Source: Phycisphaerales bacterium
GTDB lineage: Bacteria; Planctomycetota; Phycisphaerae; Phycisphaerales; UBA1924
Length of the DNA stretch: 57,466 nt
NCBI GenBank assembly: GCA_020847175.1
Contig: JADLCM010000045.1
Span: 1 to 57,466, forward strand
Reading direction: 5' to 3'
The translations under genes and the position numbers were made by a program. The notes under the pieces are model-generated. The model did not search any database. It saw nothing but the letters and a program-made list of their open reading frames with translations, and was not told the DNA's origin. Positions 1-8,197 of this stretch are shown here, in pieces. Position 1 is the stretch's first letter. Each line of letters starts with the position of its first letter.

Positions 1-58
1 ACAACCCATCCATCATCGCGTCCAGCAGCCCACGCCCCGCGTTCGTCCGTTCCGACAT
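1..58 (-). CDS. 5' end of an unidentified gene, cut by the window edge
   Basis: Only the first 19 codons are inside the window; they read MSERTNAGRGLLDAMMDGL. The ATG at 56-58 is preceded on the minus strand by GGAGG at a normal distance (GCACGGAGGCTCGTC-ATG), so the start looks real. The gene follows the secreted beta-rich gene after 57 bp on the same strand and may be the third member of that operon. There is no signal peptide in the visible part. Too little is visible to name a family. Confidence 0.5.
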   Translation of the reverse strand, partial: MSERTNAGRGLLDAMMDGL

Positions 59-115
59 GACGAGCCTCCGTGCTTGCCCACGCACTCTACTCGATCACGC
101 GAAATGCTGGGTTGT

Positions 116-1000
116 TCAGAGATCCCCGTTGTCAGTATCCGCGCCGATGTTCTTGGCATTGATCGAGGCGGGATTCTCAGGGCTGCCGATCGCCCCTGTC
201 ACGTTCAGGGCACCCAGCGTTCCTTGCGGAACATTGACGTATGTATAGAGGTCACCGCCGACTTCGATCAGAGTGATGTCACCTTCTACAGAATCAATCG
301 TCTCGACACCCGACCAGCCAGCGGGACGATCGCACGGGTCTTCGACGCCTACATCGCCTCCCACGATGATCGCATGGATCGGACGGTCCCCGAGGTCGAG
401 AAAGTCGCCCTGGCTGCTGATGAGCACCGTCGGCGAAGTCTCACACTCCGCAGATATAGCCGGCCCGCGGAGATTGCCCCCAATGTCCAGCCGGTGGATG
501 TGGCCAACGATAACACTGTTGCGCAGGTCGCCGCTGATGTGCGCCTGGAGACGCACACGATCACGATCGCTCGAGGTTATGGTCAGCCCATCCCAGTTGT
601 GGCATCCAACGACAGCGCTACCAGAACTCGGCTCAGGCGGTCCCATCGTGTTCAGAGCATTCCCATTCCGACTGATCAGCAGCGTAATGCCGGCGGTAGG
701 AGCGAAACCGTTGTGAAACGTAACGCGTCCCAGGCCCCCCGGCTCGCTTGGCGTGGTGTTATCCGCACTCCAAATGCGCCAGAGCCCGGAACAATCGTCC
801 GTCAACGTCACATCCGGCGGGTTCCGGCTGTAGTTGATGTTGTGAACATATGTCGCGTTGTTCGTGCGGTCGACCCAGGCGCTGCCATCCCAGAACTCGA
901 CGTGAATCGTCTCATCCGCAGCCTGTTCGGGATCATCCGGGTCGTCGAATGAACCCCAAGCGATGAGCGCGCCCAGAATGACCACGTGTGACAGGATCAT
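116..1000 (-). CDS. secreted beta-rich hypothetical protein
   Basis: The protein has 294 residues and opens with a short hydrophobic stretch (MILSHVVILGALIAW) that could be a signal peptide. From about residue 150 the chain is built of short repeats of the type 'xIGGxLRGPxI' and 'VGGDVG', a pattern seen in parallel beta-helix or beta-solenoid exoproteins. The start is supported by GAAGGAGA 6-7 nt upstream, and it overlaps the stop of the upstream SUMF1-like gene by 4 bp (ATGA), so the two are translationally coupled. I do not recognise a named family. An extracellular structural or adhesive role fits but is inference. Confidence 0.75.
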   Translation of the reverse strand: MILSHVVILGALIAWGSFDDPDDPEQAADETIHVEFWDGSAWVDRTNNATYVHNINYSRNPPDVTLTDDCSGLWRIWSADNTTPSEPGGLGRVTFHNGFAPTAGITLLISRNGNALNTMGPPEPSSGSAVVGCHNWDGLTITSSDRDRVRLQAHISGDLRNSVIVGHIHRLDIGGNLRGPAISAECETSPTVLISSQGDFLDLGDRPIHAIIVGGDVGVEDPCDRPAGWSGVETIDSVEGDITLIEVGGDLYTYVNVPQGTLGALNVTGAIGSPENPASINAKNIGADTDNGDL

Positions 1001-2055
1001 GATGTTCTCCTTCGCTGGCTGAACTGCACACAGATAGCGCTCAGAATGAACAGGGCTGAGCCGGCTGGCGCAGGAACTGCACGTGATGCGATGCGTACGC
1101 CAGCACGGCCCGTATTCGTCGCAAGCCCGGTGGTTACCCCAAACACGGCGTCGAGGTCGGGATTCTGTGAAGGCGACAAGTATCTGGTCCCATCAATGCG
1201 ACGGCTTGCTTGGCTCGTTGTATCAACAAAGTCCTCGATCCACTCCGACGCTCCGCCGGAAAGGTCGAGCAGACCGTAATATGACATGACATCTGGATAC
1301 AGGCCGAGCCTGCGATCCCCATAGTCGTCCGAGTGATTCATGGCATTGCTCTGCCCGCCCTCGGCGGGAAGGCCGTAGATCAGCGGATCGTCGGACTGGT
1401 GCGGGTAGAGCCACCAGCCGCCGACGCCATCCTTGGTCGGGTCCCAATGCGCCGCCTTAATCCACTCATCCCACGATGGAATCCAGAACTTCGCCCAGGG
1501 CAATCGCCGCTCATCGGCGAGTCGACGTCCGGTGTTGGGATCAATGCGCCAGGTCGTGGTGTCATACGCGCCCGTGATGAGCGCATCGAGTGACAACTCT
1601 TTGTTGTTATGAAGCCAGTTGCAATAGCGCGCCGCGTTGTACCACGGCATGCCGAAGACGGGCATGCGTTCGGGCTCGGGCATGTCGCCACGCAGGCCGT
1701 AACGGAACTGCCCCGGCGGGGCGGTGATCTGATCGGCACCCCAGAAAGTCACAAGGTTGCCGATGCCGAACGGGTCGCCGAGGGCCCCCATCGCGTTGGC
1801 GAACTCGAGCCACTGGGCTGTCGTGACTTCCATCTTGCTCATGCGGTAGACATAACTCACCGATCCGCGGTCCCAGGCCCCGCCGTAGGGATTGGGCCCG
1901 AAGTACGCCGCGTTGCCGACATCGCCGATCGTCGCCCAGTCAAAGTCATAGTCCGGCGGCGGCGAAGCTTCAGCCGCACCGACCAGCGCCGCGACCGCCA
2001 CAACCCCCGCCGCATGCGTGGTCGCCCGCAAACCATCCATGCTTCTACCTGCCAT
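997..2055 (-). CDS. SUMF1/FGE-fold exported protein with PEP-CTERM-like tail
   Basis: The protein has 352 residues. After a signal peptide (about 1-25, ending AAEAS) comes a formylglycine-generating-enzyme-like domain, shown by KMEVTTAQWLEFANAM, the motif MPWYNAARYCNWL, WIPSWDEWIKAAHWDP and a final LLDLSGGASEWIEDF. Active FGEs have Cys in the closing GFRC motif; here it reads AGVRIASR, so sulfatase-activating chemistry is unlikely and a binding role is more probable. The C-terminus VPAPAGSALFILSAICV followed by RRR resembles a PEP-CTERM sorting signal. The start at 2055 was chosen because GGAAGGAG lies about 6 nt upstream; an upstream in-frame start at 2178 has no such site. It forms an operon with the downstream beta-rich gene. 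Confidence 0.85.
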   Translation of the reverse strand: MAGRSMDGLRATTHAAGVVAVAALVGAAEASPPPDYDFDWATIGDVGNAAYFGPNPYGGAWDRGSVSYVYRMSKMEVTTAQWLEFANAMGALGDPFGIGNLVTFWGADQITAPPGQFRYGLRGDMPEPERMPVFGMPWYNAARYCNWLHNNKELSLDALITGAYDTTTWRIDPNTGRRLADERRLPWAKFWIPSWDEWIKAAHWDPTKDGVGGWWLYPHQSDDPLIYGLPAEGGQSNAMNHSDDYGDRRLGLYPDVMSYYGLLDLSGGASEWIEDFVDTTSQASRRIDGTRYLSPSQNPDLDAVFGVTTGLATNTGRAGVRIASRAVPAPAGSALFILSAICVQFSQRRRTS

Positions 2056-2405
2056 GTGCTGCTCCTTCCGTGAGCGTGAGGCCAGCCTACCCGCCTCCCC
2101 CCCTCCATCGTCAAGAGAAATCGCGCAGCATGACCCAGGATTCACAAACCCGGGGCCTCCAGCGGCGCTGTGGGGCAATCCATCCTCGCTCAGCAGGCGC
2201 CGATCGCCGCAGGAATCGGCGATCGGTGGCTCGGTTCACCGCGCGTCACGATCGAGGCCACCTGTCTGCATTCGCTGATGCGCGGCCCGGTTCGGCGGTT
2301 CCCGAATCCGCGTGAGAATCGCGCATGACCGCAATTGTGCGCGCGCACATGGACGATCTCGGGCTCGTTCTATTCCTTGGGCGTGGTCTGACCGGTGAAT
2401 CCGAA

Positions 2406-2421
2406 TGTTCCACGTGGAACA
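2406..2421. promoter_or_regulatory. parS: parS-like centromere site (ParB binding)
   Basis: The sequence TGTTCCACGTGGAACA is a perfect 16-bp palindrome, extended to 18 bp by flanking A/T. It equals the high-GC form of the bacterial chromosomal parS site (TGTTYCACGTGRAACA) known from Pseudomonas and others, which ParB binds to load SMC and segregate origins. It lies in a non-coding gap about 9.4 kb from dnaN. I saw no second copy with conserved arms in this window. Confidence 0.8.
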
Positions 2422-2544
2422 TCGCCGCGACGGGGTCGCCGGCGACGCCGAACACTTTTTCGTAGCATTGTTCACTCAAGACGCGATCAGTGGCATGGGG
2501 CCCCAGATGGATGCTCCCGGCAAGCTCCGCCGCCCTGGTGTCGG

Positions 2545-2557
2545 CCCCCCCCCCCCC
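2545..2557. repeat. homopolymer tract, 13 C
   Basis: Thirteen consecutive C on the plus strand, 65 bp upstream of the spoVR start codon. It lies in non-coding DNA. It is one of several unusually long G/C tracts in this window (see 41426-41443, 43602-43610, 57343-57350 and 57457-57466). Confidence 0.95.
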
Positions 2558-2622
2558 GCATTCGGGCAAACTCCCGGCGTCCTGGTGCGTAGTACCGGGT
2601 GGAAACAGCCGATAACCACCCC

Positions 2623-4161
2623 ATGCCAGGCGCCCCCAACACCGACCTCAGCCCCGAACTGCTCGCCCACATGCAGGCGATCAAGAAGAAGGCCATCGAG
2701 TACGGCCTCGACTTCTTCGAGGTCGTCTACGAGGTGCTCGACTTTGCGACCATGAACCAGATCGCGGCCTTCGGGGGATTTCCGACCCGGTATCCGCACT
2801 GGAAGTGGGGCATGGAGTATGACCGCCTGAGCAAGCGCGATGCGTACGGCCTCGGGCGCATCTACGAGATGGTCATCAACAACGACCCCTGCTACGCCTA
2901 CCTGCAGGAGAGCAACAGCGTCACCGACCAGAAGCTCGTGATGGCGCACGTCTATGGGCACGCCGACTTCTTCAAGAACAACCTCTGGTTCGGCCGCACC
3001 AACCGCAAGATGATGGATGAGATGGCGAACCACGCCACGCGGGTGCGCCGGCACATCGAGCGCGAGGGGGGCGAGGCGGTTGAGCGGTTCATCGACCTGT
3101 GCCTGTCGGTCGAGCACCTCATCGACCCGCACAGCATGTTCGTCTCGCGCGAGGCGGGGCGGAGCGAGCGGGCCCGGCACGAACCGGGGTTCGAGCCCCG
3201 CAGGTTCCCCGCCAAGGACTACATGGACCCCTTCATCAACCCCCGCGCCGAGATGGAACGGCAGCGCGCGGAGCACGAGAAGAAGCAGAAGGCCGCCCGC
3301 AGCGCCTTTCCGGCCCAGCCCACCCGCGATGTGCTGCACTTCTTTCTGCGCCACGCGCCGCTCGAGGAATGGCAGCAGGATGTGCTCTCGATCATCCGCG
3401 ACGAGGCCTATTACTTCGCCCCGCAGGCGATGACCAAGATCATGAACGAGGGCTGGGCGACGTACTGGCACAGCAAGCTGATGACGCAGCACTTCCTCGA
3501 GGCCCGCGAGATCGTTCACTACGCCGACCAGCACTCGGGCGTGGTGCACATGCCCGCCGGGGGCTTCAACCCGTACAAGATCGGCGTTGAACTCTTCAAG
3601 GACATCGAGCGGCGCTGGGACCGCGGGCAGCACGGCGCCGCGTGGGAGCGGCTGGATTCGATCGGCGCCCGCGAGCGGTTCAACGATCACTCGATGAAAG
3701 GCCGCGAGAAGATCTTTGAAGTGCGGCGCATTTACAACGACGTGAACTTCATCGACGAGTTCGTCACCCCCGAGTTCGTCGACCGGATGCGGATGTACCA
3801 GTACGCCCGCGATCCGCAGACGGGCGAGCTTCGCGTCGTCTCACGCGACTGCACCCGCATCAAGCAGGCCCTGCTCTACCAGATCACCAACATGGGACAG
3901 CCGTTCATCTACGTGGTGGACGGCAACTACATGAACCGCGGCGAGTTGTACCTGGCGCACCAGTTCAGCGGGCTCGAGGTGGACGCCGCCAAGGCGCACA
4001 GCGTGCTTGAGAACCTCCGCGTCCTCTGGGGACGCCCCGTCCACCTCCAGATGCGGCTCAACGAGGACATGTGGTTGCTTCACCTCGACGATCCTGCGGG
4101 TGAAATCAGGAAGGAGAAGATCACCGACGAGACGCCCGCGCCGGCGCATGTCGTGATCTGA
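2623..4161 (+). CDS. spoVR: SpoVR family protein
   Basis: The protein has 512 residues and matches the SpoVR family over its whole length: [25 protein letters not shown] at the start, the [18 protein letters not shown] block, the [12 protein letters not shown] block, and [18 protein letters not shown] in the middle. The family is soluble and widespread; in Bacillus it affects spore cortex formation, and in proteobacteria it travels with the kinase YeaG/PrkA and YeaH. Neither partner is next to it here. I chose ATG 2623; GTG 2599 is possible in frame. Neither has a clear Shine-Dalgarno, but a GATAAC hexamer ends 6 nt before 2623, so the mRNA may be leaderless. The biochemical activity of the family is unknown. 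Confidence 0.93.
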   Translation: MPGAPNTDLSPELLAHMQAIKKKAIEYGLDFFEVVYEVLDFATMNQIAAFGGFPTRYPHWKWGMEYDRLSKRDAYGLGRIYEMVINNDPCYAYLQESNSVTDQKLVMAHVYGHADFFKNNLWFGRTNRKMMDEMANHATRVRRHIEREGGEAVERFIDLCLSVEHLIDPHSMFVSREAGRSERARHEPGFEPRRFPAKDYMDPFINPRAEMERQRAEHEKKQKAARSAFPAQPTRDVLHFFLRHAPLEEWQQDVLSIIRDEAYYFAPQAMTKIMNEGWATYWHSKLMTQHFLEAREIVHYADQHSGVVHMPAGGFNPYKIGVELFKDIERRWDRGQHGAAWERLDSIGARERFNDHSMKGREKIFEVRRIYNDVNFIDEFVTPEFVDRMRMYQYARDPQTGELRVVSRDCTRIKQALLYQITNMGQPFIYVVDGNYMNRGELYLAHQFSGLEVDAAKAHSVLENLRVLWGRPVHLQMRLNEDMWLLHLDDPAGEIRKEKITDETPAPAHVVI

Positions 4162-4305
4162 AGACGGCGCGACGTTCTGTGCCGCCGTGCCTTGCGGTGC
4201 GCGCCCGGTGCCGCCGATCTCGCGCGCTCGCGGAGGAAATCGGGGCAGAGACAGGGCGACTCGAAGTCTGAGTAGCGGCGCCGCCGCGGCCCGTGCGTCG
4301 CGGCC

Positions 4306-7080
4306 TCAGCCCGCGGCGCGGTCCTCGCCCTCGCCCTCATCCGTCGCCAGCTGCGTCACGAGGGGCGCATCGGGCAGAGGCTTGCCCTTGGCGTCGGTCA
4401 GGTGCTTGCCGCTCAGCGTGCGGATGATCTTCACCGGGTTGGCCCGTTCGTGGGCTTCGAGCGCCGCTTGGAGCGCCGCGCGGGTCGTGTCGTCCAGTTC
4501 GTTCCACTTGCCGCGCCCCCGGCACTTTGGGAACCGGCTGCACCCGAGCCAGGGTCCGCGCACGCCCGAGCGCAGGTTGAGCGCCTCGCCGCAGGTCGGG
4601 CACGGAAGCTCCGTGACCAGCGGCGGGGTGGACGGGGCGACGACGTGTCCCTTCTTGTCCAGGTTCAGAATGCCTGTGCACGGGCTCGTCTTGTCGCCGT
4701 ACCGCGAGCAGCTCAGGAATGGCCCGAAGCGCCCGGTGCGCCGGCTCATCGGGCTGGCGCAGATGGGGCAGGCCACGTCCACCGTCTCGGCGGTGCGGGG
4801 CTTGCCCTCGCGGTCGATGGGCGCGGCGTAGTCGCATTCCGGAAAGCGCGAGCACGACAGGAAGCGCCCGTTCCTTCCGAAGCGATACACAAGGTCGCTG
4901 CCGCACTTGGCGCACCGATACTCCTTGGGCGCCGGCGTGATCTCGGCCTTGGCGTGCGTGAGCTCGTCCTGCGCCCGCTCCAGCGCTTCGGTGAATGGGC
5001 CGTAGAAGCGGGAGAGCATGTCGATCCAGTCGAGGTGATCCTCCTCGACCTTGTCCAGTTCGCCTTCCATCTGGCGCGTGTATCCCACGTCCATGATCTG
5101 CGGGAAGGCTTCGACAAGCTTGTCGGTGACCACCTCGCCGAGGTCCGTGGCGAAGAACCGCCGGTCAGCCTGCTCCACGTACTTGCGGTCCTGGATCGTC
5201 TGGATGATCGCCGCGTAGGTGCTCGGGCGCCCGATGCCCTCCTCCTCGAGCTTCTTGATGAGCGAGGCTTCGGAATAGCGGGCCGGGGGGGACGAGAAGC
5301 CCTGGTCCGCCTCGGCCCCGAACGCAAAGAGTTTCTGCGCCTCGCGCAGCGTCGGCAGGGTCGCCGTGTCGCTCGCCGGGGGCACCCCCGCGACCCGGTA
5401 GAAGCCGTCGAAGACGAGCGTCCGCCCGGTCGCCCGGAAGGTCAGCCCGTTGCTTTCGATGCTCACGCCGGTCGAGTCCCATTCGGCGGGCACCATCTGG
5501 CACGCGACGAACCGCTCCCAGATGATCTGGTAGAGCCGGAACTGGTCGGGCTTGAGCACGTGGCGCAGGCGCTCTGGCGGATGATTGAGCGAAGTCGGGC
5601 GGATCGCTTCGTGGGCCTCTTGCGCCGCCTTGTTGCTGCTCTCGTAGACGTTGGCCTTCTCGGGCACGTAACGATCGCCGAATGACCGCCTGATGAAGTC
5701 GCGGGCCATGTCGATCGCCTCGCTCGAGAGGTGGGTCGAGTCAGTTCGCATGTAGGTGATGAGCCCCACCGGGCCTTCGCCCGGGATGTCCACACCTTCG
5801 TACAGCTGCTGGGCGGCCCGCATGGTGCGCTGCGCGCCGAAGCCCAGCCGCGAGCTCGCGGCCTGCTGCAGCGTGCTGGTGATGAACGGAGCCGCCGGGC
5901 GCACCCGCGTGCGCTTGGTCTCGATGGCGCTGATCGTCCACGGGCGCGAGGCGTCGATCTCGCCCTCGATCGTGCGCTTGAACCGGGCCGGGCCTCGGCC
6001 CTTGGGGTCTTCCGTGACGCGGGTTCGGATGTCGCGGAGCCCGCAGCGCCCCGCGATCACAGACGCCCGGGCCATGAGCGCATCACCCGCGGCCTTGGGG
6101 TCCTTGGCGCCGGACGGGCCCGAGAGTTCAACCTTGGCGCCGTCAATCGCGACCAGTTCGGCGCTGATCGCCTGGTGCTCTGCGAGCCACGCCAGCCGGG
6201 CCTTCTGAGTAGGTCCCTGACCCTTGTCATCGCGCGACGCAAGAAACGCGCGCCATTCGCTCTCCAGGCGTTCCGCCTTGTCCGGGTCGAGCGCGAAGCA
6301 CCCCCGGATCGACCAGTGCTCATCCGGGACAAACGAACGGATCTCCCGCTCACGCTCGACAACCAGGCGCACCGCTACGCTCTGCACGCGCCCCGCCGAA
6401 AGCCCGCGGGCCACCTTTTTCCAGAGCAGGGGTGACACCTGGTACCCCACGATGCGGTCCAGAATCCGGCGCGCCTGCTGCGCATTCACCTTGTCCTCAT
6501 CAATCGGATGAGGCTTGTCGAACGCCCGCCGAATCTCGTCCTTCGTGATCGCGGCGAAGACCACCCGCTTGGCGCTGGGAGAGTCAATCCCGACCTCCTG
6601 CGCCAGGTGCCACGCAATCGCCTCGCCCTCACGGTCCAAGTCGGTCGCGAACCAGACTTCCATTCCTGAATCGCGGGATTCTTTGGCGGCGCGCTTCAGG
6701 TCTCGAAGAACGTTCTCCTTGCCCTCCAGCGTCTGGTACGTGGGCCGGAAGCGATGGCGCAGATCCACACCAGGCACCGGGCTCTTGTCCCCCTTGGGGT
6801 TCTTGCTGGGCAGGTCGCGCACATGCCCCAGGCTGGCCAGCACGAGGTACTCTGGCCCAAGGTATTTGTTGATCGTCTTTGCCTTGGCGGGTGACTCAAC
6901 GATGACCAGGTGTTTTCCCTTGGCGCTCCCAGCAGTGAAGTTGCTTTTGCGCGGTCCGAAGCCCTTGCCGCGCCTCCCGGCGGGACGTGCCGAACCGCGT
7001 TCTGCCCCCGATGTGGGGGATGGGTTGGCGGGCGCCGAGCGCGGCGTACATGAGGTTGTCTTGGCGGCTCGCTTGGCCAT
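4306..7080 (-). CDS. topA: DNA topoisomerase I (type IA)
   Basis: The 924-residue protein relaxes negative supercoils. It starts with about 55 Lys/Arg/Ser/Pro-rich residues, then the Toprim domain (HLVIVESPAKAKTINKYLG; acidic motif DLDREGEAIAWH) and the core with the active-site tyrosine in LITYMRTDST (about Tyr443). Three C-terminal Cys4 zinc ribbons follow (CAKCG...CSRFPEC, CPICA...CSRY, CPTCG...CSRFPKC). The core between Toprim and the tyrosine is about 70 residues longer than in E. coli. The start at 7080 (MAKRAAK) was chosen because upstream in-frame residues look non-coding. It is monocistronic, facing away from spoVR. Confidence 0.97.
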   Translation of the reverse strand: MAKRAAKTTSCTPRSAPANPSPTSGAERGSARPAGRRGKGFGPRKSNFTAGSAKGKHLVIVESPAKAKTINKYLGPEYLVLASLGHVRDLPSKNPKGDKSPVPGVDLRHRFRPTYQTLEGKENVLRDLKRAAKESRDSGMEVWFATDLDREGEAIAWHLAQEVGIDSPSAKRVVFAAITKDEIRRAFDKPHPIDEDKVNAQQARRILDRIVGYQVSPLLWKKVARGLSAGRVQSVAVRLVVEREREIRSFVPDEHWSIRGCFALDPDKAERLESEWRAFLASRDDKGQGPTQKARLAWLAEHQAISAELVAIDGAKVELSGPSGAKDPKAAGDALMARASVIAGRCGLRDIRTRVTEDPKGRGPARFKRTIEGEIDASRPWTISAIETKRTRVRPAAPFITSTLQQAASSRLGFGAQRTMRAAQQLYEGVDIPGEGPVGLITYMRTDSTHLSSEAIDMARDFIRRSFGDRYVPEKANVYESSNKAAQEAHEAIRPTSLNHPPERLRHVLKPDQFRLYQIIWERFVACQMVPAEWDSTGVSIESNGLTFRATGRTLVFDGFYRVAGVPPASDTATLPTLREAQKLFAFGAEADQGFSSPPARYSEASLIKKLEEEGIGRPSTYAAIIQTIQDRKYVEQADRRFFATDLGEVVTDKLVEAFPQIMDVGYTRQMEGELDKVEEDHLDWIDMLSRFYGPFTEALERAQDELTHAKAEITPAPKEYRCAKCGSDLVYRFGRNGRFLSCSRFPECDYAAPIDREGKPRTAETVDVACPICASPMSRRTGRFGPFLSCSRYGDKTSPCTGILNLDKKGHVVAPSTPPLVTELPCPTCGEALNLRSGVRGPWLGCSRFPKCRGRGKWNELDDTTRAALQAALEAHERANPVKIIRTLSGKHLTDAKGKPLPDAPLVTQLATDEGEGEDRAAG

Positions 7081-7249
7081 CGGATTTCCGGGTGTGATTC
7101 GGCTTGCGGGATGAATGGAGTCCAGAGGAAAGGCGCTCTCACCGGGCCGGGTCAAGGCTGAACCTGCGAGCATCGCGCCAGGGAAAACATGTATCCGGGG
7201 AAGAGCTGCGTCCGAAATCTCCGGTCAGCGTCTGGTCTATTCCCGGTGT

Positions 7250-8197
7250 TCAGAGTGTCGTAAAGCACTGATTCACAATCGCTTGCACGGTTTCATGGGC
7301 CGTCGCCCGGGCGCCCGGAATCCACATGCTTCCCGGGATGGTCCGGAGGCGCCGGAGCCACGTTCGCTGATTCTTGGCGAACCGCCGGGTTTCGATCTTG
7401 ATTCGCTCGACGGCCTCATCCAGGGAACATCGGCCCTCAAAATGCTCGATCAACTGCTTGTAGCCGAGGCTTTCGCGGGCCTGAACGCCGAGCGTGCCGC
7501 CTTGCCAAAGCCTTCTCGCCTCGTCGATCAGCCCCTGCTCAACCATGAGGCGCACCCGCGCGTTGATGCGTCGGTTGAGCGCTTCGCTCGGCCATTCAAG
7601 GCCGACGAGCAGGATTTCGGCGCTGGGCCCGCGATCCCACTGGCGCTGGTGCTCGCTGATGGGAGTGCCGGTGAGTTCGCAGACTTCGAGCGCGCGAATC
7701 GTGCGGCGCGTGTCGTTGGGATGGATGCGGGCCGCCGCGGCGGGGTCGCGTGCCTCAAGCATGGCGCGGCGCTCGGCCGAGGAGAGCGCTTCAAGGCGGG
7801 CGCGCACGGCGTCATCCTTGGGCGGACCTTCAAAGAGTCCTGCGAGGAGGGCCTTGACGTACAGATGAGTCCCGCCGACCACGACGGGCACGCCCCCGCC
7901 AGATCGCACGACACGGATGATGGATTGGGCGCGTTCGAGCCACTGGTAGACGCTGAAGGACTGATCGGGGGCGAGGATGTCGATGAGGTGGTGGTGGACA
8001 CCGGCGCGTTCGGCGCCGGTGGGCTTGGCGGTGCCGATGTCGAGGCCTCGGTAGAGCAGCATGGAGTCAGCACTGATGATTTCGACGGGGGCGAGGGCGC
8101 GCTCGGTGAACGCCTGTGCGACGGCGACGGCCAGGGCGGTCTTGCCGCCTGCGGTCGGTCCGGCGATGAGCGGGAACCGGGGAGGGGCGTGCGTCAT
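7250..8197 (-). CDS. miaA: tRNA dimethylallyltransferase
   Basis: This 315-residue enzyme transfers a dimethylallyl group to N6 of A37 in tRNAs that read UNN codons. The P-loop GPTAGGKT is at about residues 13-20, followed by ISADSMLLYRGLDIGTAKPT, the substrate and tRNA-binding motif. GGTHLYVKALLAGLF and the C-terminal RFAKNQRTWLRR are typical of MiaA. Its ATG overlaps the stop of the upstream transporter gene by 4 bp, so the two are cotranscribed. Length and motifs are normal. Confidence 0.97.
   Translation of the reverse strand: MTHAPPRFPLIAGPTAGGKTALAVAVAQAFTERALAPVEIISADSMLLYRGLDIGTAKPTGAERAGVHHHLIDILAPDQSFSVYQWLERAQSIIRVVRSGGGVPVVVGGTHLYVKALLAGLFEGPPKDDAVRARLEALSSAERRAMLEARDPAAAARIHPNDTRRTIRALEVCELTGTPISEHQRQWDRGPSAEILLVGLEWPSEALNRRINARVRLMVEQGLIDEARRLWQGGTLGVQARESLGYKQLIEHFEGRCSLDEAVERIKIETRRFAKNQRTWLRRLRTIPGSMWIPGARATAHETVQAIVNQCFTTL

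Larger units (their letters stand above)
2056..2622. other. 567-bp gene-free stretch with parS-like site and C13 tract
   Basis: No reading frame here has a ribosome binding site and coding-like composition. It holds the parS-like palindrome (2406-2421), a 14-bp palindrome TGTGCGCGCGCACA at 2336-2349 and a run of 13 C at 2545-2557. It lies between a minus operon and spoVR, so it must also contain divergent promoters, none of which I can place with confidence. Confidence 0.6.

Noticed and set aside
2336..2349. TGTGCGCGCGCACA palindrome as a regulatory site
   Set aside because: A pure alternating purine-pyrimidine repeat arises easily in GC-rich DNA; no gene start or promoter box at the right distance.
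2545..2557. C13 tract as the spacer of a spoVR promoter
   Set aside because: No TTGACA-like box before it and no -10 box directly after it; kept only as an unusual tract.
2405..2755. Plus frame starting MFHVEH in the spacer before spoVR
   Set aside because: The MFHVEH start is simply the translation of the parS palindrome; there is no ribosome site and the frame runs out of phase into spoVR.
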